Shown in pieces: positions 25,286 through 32,882 of a stretch of 64,000 nucleotides of DNA. The position numbers and the translations under genes are program-made. Source of the stretch: Candidatus Melainabacteria bacterium (GTDB lineage Bacteria > Cyanobacteriota > Vampirovibrionia > Obscuribacterales > Obscuribacteraceae); contig RXJR01000031.1 of the NCBI GenBank assembly GCA_003963305.1, positions 62,001 to 126,000 on the forward strand. Reading direction: 5' to 3'. The notes under the pieces are model-generated. The model made no database searches. It was not told the DNA's origin and saw only the letters and a program-made list of their open reading frames with translations. How positions within the stretch are numbered: position 1 is the stretch's first letter; each line of letters begins with the position of its first letter.

Positions 25286-26722
25286 ATAGCAGTAGTACTG
25301 ATTGCCACCATTTTGCATAGCAAGATCGGCTCCGACATCTGCTTCAGCAAGCAGAGTCTCGATGTCCGTAACTTGATCTGATGACACGGCTATGCCGATG
25401 CTGACCGACAGCGGAATATCGTGCCATTCATGTTTCACTTTTGTTGCGGAACATGCCGCGCGCAATGTTTCCGCTAGTTCCTGTGACGAATCAACAGTGA
25501 TTTCCGGACATAGAATAAAAAATCGTTCCTCGGCGAATCGTCCTACCAAATCCACAGGGCGAACCGAATTTATAAGACTGAGCGACACCGCTTGAAGGAC
25601 CCTATCCTTCTCCTTCTGACCCCAGGTTGATGGAACGGCTTGTAGTATGTCGATGGCGACCACAAAAACGGCGGCTTGACGCTGAAAGTACTGTGAACGA
25701 ATCAGCTCCTGCTGAATCCTGCTCACCATATATTTGAAGCTATAGGTCTGAGTCTGAGCATCGAAGACGCCTGTCGAATCCAATGAATCTGAACTCTGAA
25801 CGGATGAATGACCGGAATTACCTGACTCAGGAGCCGGTATCGTCGGAGATGTCGTGTTCGTGTTCGGTGTTGCCGGCATTACCGGTGTCGCCTGCGTTGC
25901 GGGACGTGTTGGGTTCGTCGCCGTTATTGGAATCGGTATTGGTGCCAGGGATGCGTGCGTTCGTGTCGACGGTTCCGGTTGGTGGAATGCCGGGCCTTGC
26001 TCGTAGCTTCGGGACGGCGAAGGAAACGGTGCTTGCGCCGCATACGGTTCTTGCGGCTCTTGATACGTTGCTAGCGGCGGTTGGTGCGGTTGCGAAGCTG
26101 GATATGGTGCCTGCGCAGGTTGATACGGTGCCTGCGCTGATTGATACGGTGCTTGCGCTGGTTGATACGGTGCCTGCGCTGGTTGATACGGTGTTTGCGC
26201 TGGTTGGTGCGGTGCCTGCGCTGGTTGATACGGTGCTTGCGCTGGTTGGTGCGGTGCTTGCGCTGGTTGGTGCGGTGCCTGCCCTGGTTGATACGGTGTT
26301 TGCGCTGGTTGGTGCGATGCCTGCGCTGGTTGATACGGTGCTTGCGCCTGATATGGAGCTTGCGCCGGTTGGTTCGTCACCGGTGCTGGTTTATAAGGTC
26401 CCTGAGCAGCGGTGTACTCAGGCGCCAACTCATACGGTGAAGAAACAGGCTGCGCAGGAAGATTGAAGTGGGACCTATTGGCGTTGTTAGGGATGATCGG
26501 AAAAGATTGAGAAGATGATGTGGATGGTTTCTTGCTCGGCTCATCCAGAGTGCGCGCAGTGAAAACGCCAGAATTCCATTCTCGAACTTGACCACCAGCG
26601 GCAGGCAAGCCAGTCTGCGTTGATCTGACACGATCTAGTTTTCTACTGAACGCGCCGTCTGCCTTTTTAAATCCGTCAGCCCATGGCTTTTCTTCCGCCA
26701 ACTGAGACTCCAAATGCGTCAA
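25283..26722 (-). CDS. Degenerate GGDEF-domain protein with Pro/Gln heptad array
   Basis: 479 residues; the frame starts at a TTG (26722) with no clear ribosome-binding site, and no ATG is available nearby, so the true start is uncertain. Residues ~105-215 are a run of PAQAPYQ / PAQAPHQ heptads encoded by 21-bp repeats. A Thr/Pro/Ser-rich linker follows. The C-terminal ~160 residues have the diguanylate cyclase fold (AVFVVAIDILQAVPSTWGQ, VLQAVSLSLINSVRPVDLVGRF, PLSVSIGIAVS, LLAEADVGADLAMQNGGNQY). The GG(D/E)EF signature is replaced by FAEERF, so synthesis of c-di-GMP is unlikely; a binding or regulatory role is more plausible. No signal peptide or membrane segment is seen. Confidence 0.82.
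   Translation of the reverse strand: MTHLESQLAEEKPWADGFKKADGAFSRKLDRVRSTQTGLPAAGGQVREWNSGVFTARTLDEPSKKPSTSSSQSFPIIPNNANRSHFNLPAQPVSSPYELAPEYTAAQGPYKPAPVTNQPAQAPYQAQAPYQPAQASHQPAQTPYQPGQAPHQPAQAPHQPAQAPYQPAQAPHQPAQTPYQPAQAPYQPAQAPYQSAQAPYQPAQAPYPASQPHQPPLATYQEPQEPYAAQAPFPSPSRSYEQGPAFHQPEPSTRTHASLAPIPIPITATNPTRPATQATPVMPATPNTNTTSPTIPAPESGNSGHSSVQSSDSLDSTGVFDAQTQTYSFKYMVSRIQQELIRSQYFQRQAAVFVVAIDILQAVPSTWGQKEKDRVLQAVSLSLINSVRPVDLVGRFAEERFFILCPEITVDSSQELAETLRAACSATKVKHEWHDIPLSVSIGIAVSSDQVTDIETLLAEADVGADLAMQNGGNQYYCY
26099..26373. repeat. 21-bp tandem array (PAQAPYQ heptads)
   Basis: About thirteen units of ~21 bp alternating between Tyr and His versions (GGTTGATACGGTGCCTGCGCT and GGTTGGTGCGGTGCCTGCGCT on the plus strand). 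It gives long shadow frames on the plus strand. Borders are approximate because the end units are degenerate. Confidence 0.85.
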
Positions 26723-26875
26723 TAAGTCGCGTCGACTATATATTATGCCCGGACATTAAAAATATAAATCGGCGCTGTTTCATTTGTCTTTCTTTCGACC
26801 GCAGCGCAATTGGCTGCCTGTAGTACTTATAACGCATAAAATCCAGATTGGCGCATAGGTTATCCAACTCTGGGT

Positions 26876-28558
26876 TCAGCTAATTTTCTTCTTGTCAGTC
26901 TTGCCGGCGAGCGTTTTCGGCAAGCTCTTATGCGAGTCTAAAAACTCCCACCTCATAGGGCGCTGGTAGCGCGACAAGTGTTGTCTGCAAAACTCCTTAA
27001 AACGGCGCTCCAAAACACGCTGCGTCTCAAGCCTTTCCATCGAATTCGTCGAATTCAGCTTTTCACCAATCTTATCGTCGACAAGAACGACGGAGGCTTT
27101 GACCAGTTGTCCCAGCCGTCTATTGTGAACCGCAGTCACCGCCACATCTTTAACTTCGGGATTATTTCGGAGAGCTTCCTCCACCACGCCAACTCTAACA
27201 ACAACGCCGCCCACAATTACAACGTCATTTTTACGCCCAACGACGAACAAATGTCCGTCCTCAAACCGTCCAATATCACCGGTGTAATAGAACCCATTGC
27301 GCAAAACCTTGCGGCTCTCCTCCTCGTTATCAAGGTAGCCATCCATCAACATCGAGCCGGCGATTCGCACCTCGCCAAGCTTACCTTCCGGCAGCACCTC
27401 GTCCTGTTCGTTGACGATGTCGATCTTGATGGCACCAACTGGAGTTCCCACGGACAGCGGTGGACCATTATCCCGATTGAATGCCACAAGTTTGCATTCA
27501 GTAGAACCATAGCCGTTGTTCAACCTTTTACCAAAAGTCTCTTCGAACTTATCCGCCAATGATACCGTGAGCGGTGCACCGCCACAAAGTAACAATCTGG
27601 CATTTTCCAACTTAATGAATCCATGCGGCGCGGAAAGCAAGGCACCGTAGTACTGAGGCAGAGCAGCAATCCACTCGGGCTTGTGACGATGAACAGCTTT
27701 GACAAATCCAACAGGTTCGAGTTCAGTCAGAACGGTCTTAGCGCCAAGCACCTGTGCAATCAAAAAAACTGTCAGTCCGAAAACATGACTGATCGGAAGC
27801 GGCGTCAGAGCGGTAATTTCCCCTTGCTCGTGCGCAGCTTCAGCAAGATCAATTATGTTGTCGATCAGCGAACGGAGAGTATGCACAGAGGTTTTGGGAG
27901 CCCCCGTAGTTCCTGAAGTAAGAATCGTGAATGCAGGTCTGTCAATATCAATAGAACTGAAATCCAATCGCGAATCAAAAGCCTTATCCTTCCGGTCAAT
28001 CAGTACAGACACATCCACTACTTGAATCCCGGCGTCGGCAAAGAGCTTAGTTTCGAATGAATAATCCGTGTAGAGTTTTTTAGATGTGAGCAACACACTT
28101 GCATTCAACTTTTTTGCTATTGCCAGCACATCCGCGCGGTCGGCTCGATAGTCAACTAGAACTGCCATGGCATTCATCGACCAGCACGCCAAAATCGTTG
28201 AAGTATACTCAGGACTGTTCTCACTGTAGAACAGGACTTTATCGCCCGCACGCACGCCTCGTGCCGTCAATTCTTCGACACCGTGCAAGACAAGATTCTC
28301 GATATGCGCGTGCGTTACAGCCCGCTCAGTTTCGCCAGCCGTGACAACAACAATGGCTTTGTCCTGGCGAGGTTCCGGTAAATGGTTAGCGGGCGAAAAC
28401 AACCTCCGAATAACTTCTGCATGCGAGAGTCTGCCATCCGACTCCGCCAAAAAACTGGAGAAATCTTGGCTCTGTGAAGGGATCGTATCCGGGTTTGATT
28501 GCGCTAATGGCTCAGTCATCATAAAGCTCGCTGGTTTTAAAAGTCGTACCCTGTTCAT
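26876..28558 (-). CDS. AMP-forming acyl-CoA synthetase/ligase
   Basis: 560 residues (ATG 28558; ATGs at 28522/28519 are equally possible since none has a strong site). ANL-superfamily motifs in order: TILTSGTTGAPKT (P-loop A3), GYGSTE (A5), YYTGDIGRFEDGHLFVVGRKND (A7-A8 region), and near the C-terminus the catalytic Lys in PKTLAGKTDKKK. It activates a carboxylic acid with ATP to the acyl-adenylate and then CoA thioester. Chain length is not predictable. It is divergent from the Fe-S/SCP2 gene, and the intergenic region carries two operator-like palindromes overlapping its TATAAT box (28703-28698). This makes it a probable member of the TetR regulon. Confidence 0.93.
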   Translation of the reverse strand: MNRVRLLKPASFMMTEPLAQSNPDTIPSQSQDFSSFLAESDGRLSHAEVIRRLFSPANHLPEPRQDKAIVVVTAGETERAVTHAHIENLVLHGVEELTARGVRAGDKVLFYSENSPEYTSTILACWSMNAMAVLVDYRADRADVLAIAKKLNASVLLTSKKLYTDYSFETKLFADAGIQVVDVSVLIDRKDKAFDSRLDFSSIDIDRPAFTILTSGTTGAPKTSVHTLRSLIDNIIDLAEAAHEQGEITALTPLPISHVFGLTVFLIAQVLGAKTVLTELEPVGFVKAVHRHKPEWIAALPQYYGALLSAPHGFIKLENARLLLCGGAPLTVSLADKFEETFGKRLNNGYGSTECKLVAFNRDNGPPLSVGTPVGAIKIDIVNEQDEVLPEGKLGEVRIAGSMLMDGYLDNEEESRKVLRNGFYYTGDIGRFEDGHLFVVGRKNDVVIVGGVVVRVGVVEEALRNNPEVKDVAVTAVHNRRLGQLVKASVVLVDDKIGEKLNSTNSMERLETQRVLERRFKEFCRQHLSRYQRPMRWEFLDSHKSLPKTLAGKTDKKKIS

Positions 28559-28665
28559 GCACCGTACAGCTGAGGTGGACGGGTCTCGCGCTCCGTTAGT
28601 TCCAAAACATGAGTATCCACATACTGCCTTTTCGGCTCGAGAGGTTCACAAACTCAAAATAATTA

Positions 28666-28683
28666 TTGACCGAATGGTTCCAA
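28666..28683. promoter_or_regulatory. Candidate TetR operator 1
   Basis: TTGACCGAATGGTTCCAA: half-sites GACC and GGTT around a 4-nt centre. It overlaps the -35 box of the plus-strand promoter, a position where binding would repress. Confidence 0.65.
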
Positions 28684-28694
28684 ACTGATATTCT
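28666..28694 (+). promoter_or_regulatory. Sigma-70-type promoter of Fe-S/SCP2 gene
   Basis: TTGACC (28666-28671), 17-nt spacer, TATTCT (28689-28694). Each hexamer differs from consensus at one or two positions and the spacer is ideal. It lies 54 nt before the ATG at 28748. The first operator copy covers the -35. Confidence 0.65.
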
Positions 28695-28697
28695 GAG

Positions 28698-28720
28698 ATT
28701 ATAGACCAATCGGTTCCCAA
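28698..28720. promoter_or_regulatory. Candidate TetR operator 2 and minus-strand -10 box
   Basis: TAGACCAATCGGTTCCCAA at 28702-28720, 36 bp from operator 1. On the minus strand a perfect TATAAT (28703-28698) abuts it, so the operator covers the spacer of the acyl-CoA ligase promoter; on the plus strand it falls just after the -10, near the expected transcript start of the Fe-S gene. Confidence 0.65.
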
Positions 28721-28747
28721 TAAAAACGAATGCGAGGAGAGTCGACA

Positions 28748-30091
28748 ATGACACATGTCGAAAGTCCGCTAGATCATCATGCGGAGATGCTACCGCAGAC
28801 AAACAAAGCGCTGCTCAATGCGGAAGGAAGTCTTGACTATGATGCACTCAAGGAATTGGTGATCAGTCTTGGTGCGGATGACGCAGGATTTGTCGACATT
28901 GACAGACAGTCCATGGTTCAACAGAAGCTGGAATTAGCAAATGTATTTCCTGAGGCTAAGTCCTTTATCAGCATAGTTGTCCGCATGAACCGAGAACCGA
29001 TAAGAAGTCCAGCAAGATCAGTCGCGAATCTCGAATTCCACAATCAAGGCGAAGAGGTAAACGCGATCGCCAGACAAATAGTCGCGAAGCTGGAAAAAAT
29101 CAGCGTCAGAGCTCTAAACCCTTCTATGGGATTTCCAATGGAGATGCAAAAATTTCCTGGAAAAGTGTGGGTGATATCACATAAACCCATAGCAGAAGCT
29201 GCGGGTCTCGGGAAAATGGGAATCAACAGAAACGTTATACATCCACGATTCGGCAACTTCATATTGCTGGGCACTATTGTCACTGACACTCCCATCAGCC
29301 GGTATGACAAGCCCATTGATTACAATCCATGCATTGACTGTAAGCTTTGCGTCGCAGTCTGTCCTGTAGGAGCGATAGCACCAACCGGAGAATTCGACTT
29401 TTCTGCGTGCTATACCCACAACTATCGCGAGTTCATGGGTGGCTTCAACGATTGGGTAGGAACAGTCGCCGACAGTCGTGGACGCAAAGACTATGAGTCT
29501 AAAGTAACTGCCGCAGAGTCAGTTTCAATGTGGCAGAGCCTGTCGTTCGGACCGAATTACAAAGCAGCGTACTGTATGTCGGTGTGCCCAGCTGGTGATG
29601 ATGTTATCGGGCAGTTTCTAAACAGCCGAAAAGAGTTTCTTGGAGATGTAGTTAAACCACTGCAGAAAAAGGAAGAACCCATCTATGTGGTTCGTGATAC
29701 CGATGCAGAAGAACACGTGAAGAAACGCTTTCCACACAAAACAGTTCGATTTGTCAACAACAGTCTGGTACCAAATTCGATTGAAACCTTCATCAGCGGC
29801 TTAAGATCGGTTTTTCAGAGAAAACGTGCCGGCGACATTGATATCAATTTGCATTTCACTTTCACTGGAAAGGAACCTGCCTGCGCTGGAATCAGGATTA
29901 ACAAAGGGAAACTAACGGTAACTAAGATCCACGAAGGAACTGCTGATTTGAAAGTAACAGCTGATTCTAGTTTCTGGATTGACTTTTTGAATCATCGTCG
30001 TACCATCCCGATCGGCTTGCTCACAGGAAAGATTCGCATGACAGGTAATCCCATACATCTATTGAAGTTTCAAAAGTGTTTCCCCGTCTAA
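28748..30091 (+). CDS. 4Fe-4S reductase-like protein fused to SCP2 lipid-binding domain
   Basis: 447 residues from ATG 28748 (GAGGAG with about 8 nt spacing). The N-terminal ~330 residues resemble the QueG/reductive-dehalogenase-like 4Fe-4S group: Cys195, Cys198, Cys201 and Cys205 in CIDCKLCVAVCPVG, plus Cys221, Cys276 and Cys280 (YCMSVCPAG), giving ligands for two clusters. The C-terminal ~100 residues (INLHFTFTGKEPACAGIRIN ... GLLTGKIRMTGNPIHLLKF) form an SCP2-type sterol/lipid carrier domain. This suggests a redox enzyme acting on a bound hydrophobic or acyl substrate; the reaction is unknown. True QueG acts on tRNA and has no SCP2 domain. Operon context: TetR regulator next, acyl-CoA ligase divergent. 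Confidence 0.85.
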   Translation: MTHVESPLDHHAEMLPQTNKALLNAEGSLDYDALKELVISLGADDAGFVDIDRQSMVQQKLELANVFPEAKSFISIVVRMNREPIRSPARSVANLEFHNQGEEVNAIARQIVAKLEKISVRALNPSMGFPMEMQKFPGKVWVISHKPIAEAAGLGKMGINRNVIHPRFGNFILLGTIVTDTPISRYDKPIDYNPCIDCKLCVAVCPVGAIAPTGEFDFSACYTHNYREFMGGFNDWVGTVADSRGRKDYESKVTAAESVSMWQSLSFGPNYKAAYCMSVCPAGDDVIGQFLNSRKEFLGDVVKPLQKKEEPIYVVRDTDAEEHVKKRFPHKTVRFVNNSLVPNSIETFISGLRSVFQRKRAGDIDINLHFTFTGKEPACAGIRINKGKLTVTKIHEGTADLKVTADSSFWIDFLNHRRTIPIGLLTGKIRMTGNPIHLLKFQKCFPV

Positions 30092-30103
30092 ACTTTTTGA
30101 TTG

Positions 30104-30122
30104 TTGACCAGGTGGTCCCCAA
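30104..30122. promoter_or_regulatory. Candidate TetR operator 3 (autoregulatory)
   Basis: TTGACCAGGTGGTCCCCAA with perfect GACC-N4-GGTC dyad, in the gap before the TetR gene. TTGACC can serve as a -35, with TATCCT 18 nt downstream (30128-30133) as a possible -10 and the ATG at 30158. It has the same layout as operator 1. Confidence 0.65.
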
Positions 30123-30157
30123 CGCGTTATCCTCGAAGTCTGGTAAAGGAAGAGAAT

Positions 30158-30745
30158 ATGGCCAGACCTAGAGAATTTGATATGCACGAGGCGATGGAAG
30201 CTGCCATTTCCACATTCTGGGAGCGCGGCTACGAAGCCACCTCTATGGACGACCTTCTCAATGCCATGGGATTAACAAAAGGCAGTCTTTACAAGGCTTT
30301 TGGAGACAAGCACAATCTGTTTCTTCTGTCGCTCGAAGATTATCTTGATAGCCTTTTCGAAAAAATGAAAATTGCAGTGGAGTCTGATCGCAATCCAGAA
30401 CGGGCGCTGATCTCCTTACTGGGCTTAATGGAAATTCTCTGTTGCAAACAAGACACACCTAAAGGTTGCTTCGCAGTTAACACCGTGGTAGAGCTTAGCC
30501 AGCGTGATGCAAAAGCAAGCGAAGTACTCAAGAAACATTTGATTAGAGTGGAAAAGCTTTTGTCCAAGCTGATCTCAAATGGTCAGTTAAGTGGTGTATT
30601 CAGATCAGACCTGTCCTCGGAACATCTGGCGGAAGCGCTTTTTGTTTACATCTTCGGTATGCTCGCTCAGTCGAGAGGAATTGTAAACCAGGCGAGAACA
30701 AAGCGACTATGTGCTTTCGCTCTAACCATGCTTAAATCGCATTGA
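30158..30745 (+). CDS. TetR/AcrR-family transcriptional regulator
   Basis: 195 residues from ATG 30158 (AAGGAAGAG upstream); the longer frame at 30101 overlaps the operator. N-terminal helix-turn-helix: FDMHEAMEAAISTFWERGYEATSMDDLLNAMGLTKGSLYKAFGDKHNLFL, split here as a typical TetR HTH (residues 8-55), followed by an all-helical ligand-binding domain with two Cys (EILCCKQDTPKGCFAV). It probably represses the flanking acyl-CoA ligase and Fe-S/SCP2 genes and itself through the three GACC-N4-GGT sites; the ligand could be an acyl-CoA or a reactive electrophile sensed by the Cys residues. The target assignment is inference from position and repeated operators. Confidence 0.92.
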   Translation: MARPREFDMHEAMEAAISTFWERGYEATSMDDLLNAMGLTKGSLYKAFGDKHNLFLLSLEDYLDSLFEKMKIAVESDRNPERALISLLGLMEILCCKQDTPKGCFAVNTVVELSQRDAKASEVLKKHLIRVEKLLSKLISNGQLSGVFRSDLSSEHLAEALFVYIFGMLAQSRGIVNQARTKRLCAFALTMLKSH

Positions 30746-30923
30746 ACTCTCGAAAAGCCTGATCAAAAACTGTTGGCTGCTCCGTCCGCAATCCGAAAAG
30801 AAATATCCTGAATTGAAAACAGGGAATAGTTTAAGCATCAAAAAATGCTACAAATAACTAAACGGGAACCGAACGGCCGAGTTTGGAGTCTTCTGAAGCA
30901 CCTTCTCATTCGCGGAACACAAA

Positions 30924-31847
30924 ATGACTGACCTAGTTGTGCCAGAGCCCACCAAACAAACTCCAGAGAGTCGTTTCTTCAAACGCTACGAAGACGACGT
31001 AGACGAATTCGGTTTCCATCCGGCGAAATATAGAAACGTAGAGCGTTTTACGCACTTCCTTTACAAAAGCTGGTTCCAGGTGCAAGTTGCAGGGCTCGAA
31101 AACATCCCCGCAAAAGGCAACGCGGTGCTCTTCGGAAACCATTCCGGCGGACTTCCGCTAGACGGCTTTCTCCTTTATGACGGCATCATCAATTACCATC
31201 CTGAGCCACGCCGATTGCGTTTTCTGGTCTCTAAATTTCTGTTGAAGAATCCCGCCGTCGGCGATATTTTGCGCTCATTTGGATGTACTCCTGCTGACTA
31301 TGAAGTCTCAACCAAGCTGTTGAAGAAGGAAGAACTTGTATTCTTTTATCCTGAAGCTGAAAAAGGGACCGGCAAACTGTACAAAAACAGGTACAAGTTA
31401 GAAGAATTCCACTCGGGTTTCGTTCGAGCCGCCATCGCTACGAGCTCGCCCTTAATTCCTGTAGTCACTATAGGCGGTGACGAAATATATCCAATTCTCG
31501 TTAACTGCAAACCGGTAGCAAAGTTGCTGAAGTGGCCATACTATCCCGTAACGCCGTTCTTTCCGTGGCTGCCGTTTCCTTTTGGATCAATTCCGCTGCC
31601 GGTAAAAATTATGGTGACCGTCTGGCCGTCATTTAAGCTCAAATACGCCCCCGAAGAATCGGAAAACGCGAACTTGATGACAGCCATCACCAACGATATC
31701 CGCAATGATCTTCAAAGCAAAGTGACTGACTTGCTCGACATGAGGGTTTCTCCATTCGCGAAATGGGACATAAACGAAGTAAACGCCTACATGAAGCAGG
31801 CGAAGACTTACTGGCCGCGAAGCGAAAAGCACTTTCAGCAACTATAA
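30924..31847 (+). CDS. PlsC-type glycerolipid acyltransferase family protein
   Basis: 307 residues. The acyltransferase motif I is NHSGGLPLD (NHxxxxxD variant of HX4D), motif II-like stretch is FYPEAEKGTGK, and the segment PLIPVVTIGGDE matches motif IV. In the family, His and Asp of motif I transfer an acyl group from acyl-CoA or acyl-ACP to a lipid hydroxyl, such as lysophosphatidate. The one-residue-longer motif I and the missing FPEGTRS version of motif II place this in a divergent branch, like the large soluble acyltransferases beside SDR genes in lipid-storage loci. No obvious membrane helix apart from hydrophobic patches (ATSSPLIPVVTI). It is convergent with the SDR gene, 11 nt apart. 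Confidence 0.85.
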   Translation: MTDLVVPEPTKQTPESRFFKRYEDDVDEFGFHPAKYRNVERFTHFLYKSWFQVQVAGLENIPAKGNAVLFGNHSGGLPLDGFLLYDGIINYHPEPRRLRFLVSKFLLKNPAVGDILRSFGCTPADYEVSTKLLKKEELVFFYPEAEKGTGKLYKNRYKLEEFHSGFVRAAIATSSPLIPVVTIGGDEIYPILVNCKPVAKLLKWPYYPVTPFFPWLPFPFGSIPLPVKIMVTVWPSFKLKYAPEESENANLMTAITNDIRNDLQSKVTDLLDMRVSPFAKWDINEVNAYMKQAKTYWPRSEKHFQQL

Positions 31848-31858
31848 ATCGCTGAGCT

Positions 31859-32620
31859 CTAGACGTTTACCATGCCACCATCGACGGCAATGATTTGACC
31901 GGTAACATACGACGCAGTAGGAGACGCTAGCCAGAGAACAAGGCTTGCAACTTCATCACACGTACCAACCCTTCCGGTCGGCACCATCTGTATAACCATT
32001 TGCTCTGTGCCTGGCTGACTATCAGCGTATCTTGTCCACATCTCTGTTTGAATCGGTCCCGGTGCCACAGCATTGATGCGAATTTTGTTGGCCGCGAATT
32101 CAGAGGCAAGAGACTTTGTCAAACCGTTAACGGCGTGCTTGCTGGCGACATAGCTGGAGGCAAGCGGAAATCCCATCTGACCAGCGACAGAAGACATATT
32201 GATGATTGCACCCTCGGATTTCTGGCTGAGCATCTGACGAATTTCACCCTGTAAACAGAGCCACATGCCGCGCACATTAATATCGAATATTTGATCGAAT
32301 TTATCGACCTTTTGCTCGAGGAATGGAGTCATTGCTTCTTCGACACCGGCATTATTTACCGCAATATCAATGCGTCCAAACTTTTGAACAACAGCGTTAA
32401 TAGATTTCTCTACGTCCGTCGCTTCCTTCACATCTGATTTTATGAAGATTGCAGTGCCACCCTGATCTTTTATTTTCGCCGCGACTCGTTCACCTTCTTC
32501 CGTCCTTCTTCCGGTAAAGGCGACGCTGGCACCATGCTTGGCAAACTGCACGGCAATCTCTTCTCCGATGCCTGATGTCGCCCCAGTAACAAAAACAACT
32601 TTGCCTTCAAACTCGTGCAT
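31859..32620 (-). CDS. Short-chain dehydrogenase/reductase
   Basis: 253 residues; AAGGAG before the ATG. Classical SDR: TGATSGIG nucleotide loop near the N-terminus, NNAG, active-site Ser in INMSSVAGQ, YVASK catalytic Tyr-Lys, and VAPGPIQTEM. The terminal YVTGQIIAVDGG is also standard. It should oxidise or reduce a hydroxyl/keto group with NAD(P). The residue after the second beta strand (FTGRRTEEGE) has Arg-Arg, which favours NADPH. Substrate unknown; genomic context suggests lipid metabolism. Confidence 0.95.
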   Translation of the reverse strand: MHEFEGKVVFVTGATSGIGEEIAVQFAKHGASVAFTGRRTEEGERVAAKIKDQGGTAIFIKSDVKEATDVEKSINAVVQKFGRIDIAVNNAGVEEAMTPFLEQKVDKFDQIFDINVRGMWLCLQGEIRQMLSQKSEGAIINMSSVAGQMGFPLASSYVASKHAVNGLTKSLASEFAANKIRINAVAPGPIQTEMWTRYADSQPGTEQMVIQMVPTGRVGTCDEVASLVLWLASPTASYVTGQIIAVDGGMVNV

Positions 32621-32882
32621 ACTGTCTCCTTATGTTACCTGATTACAAATTCCAAACTACCTGAGCAGCTCCACACCTCAGATCTGCACTCACATGCATG
32701 AAGTGCCAGGAATTATAGTCCAGAACCACTCTAATAACCAACCAGCCTATCTATCTAGCAATAGCTGAGGAGTAGTTCCACGCTTGAGGTTGAACCAACC
32801 ATGTTGAGGAATTCACCATTTAGCAACGATTTTATGTGGGGCGCAGATACTGATTACAGGTTCCACATTTACTAAAACAACA

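Noticed and set aside
25783-26466. Plus-strand 227-residue frame opposite the GGDEF gene
   Set aside because: Shadow of the PAQAPYQ array; consists of repeated Val-Asp-Thr-Val and Leu-Ala-Leu words without a start context, while the minus frame ends in a recognisable domain.
28748-30091. Genuine epoxyqueuosine reductase (queG)
   Set aside because: The cluster motif is similar, but the SCP2 domain and the lipid-type neighbourhood do not fit tRNA modification.
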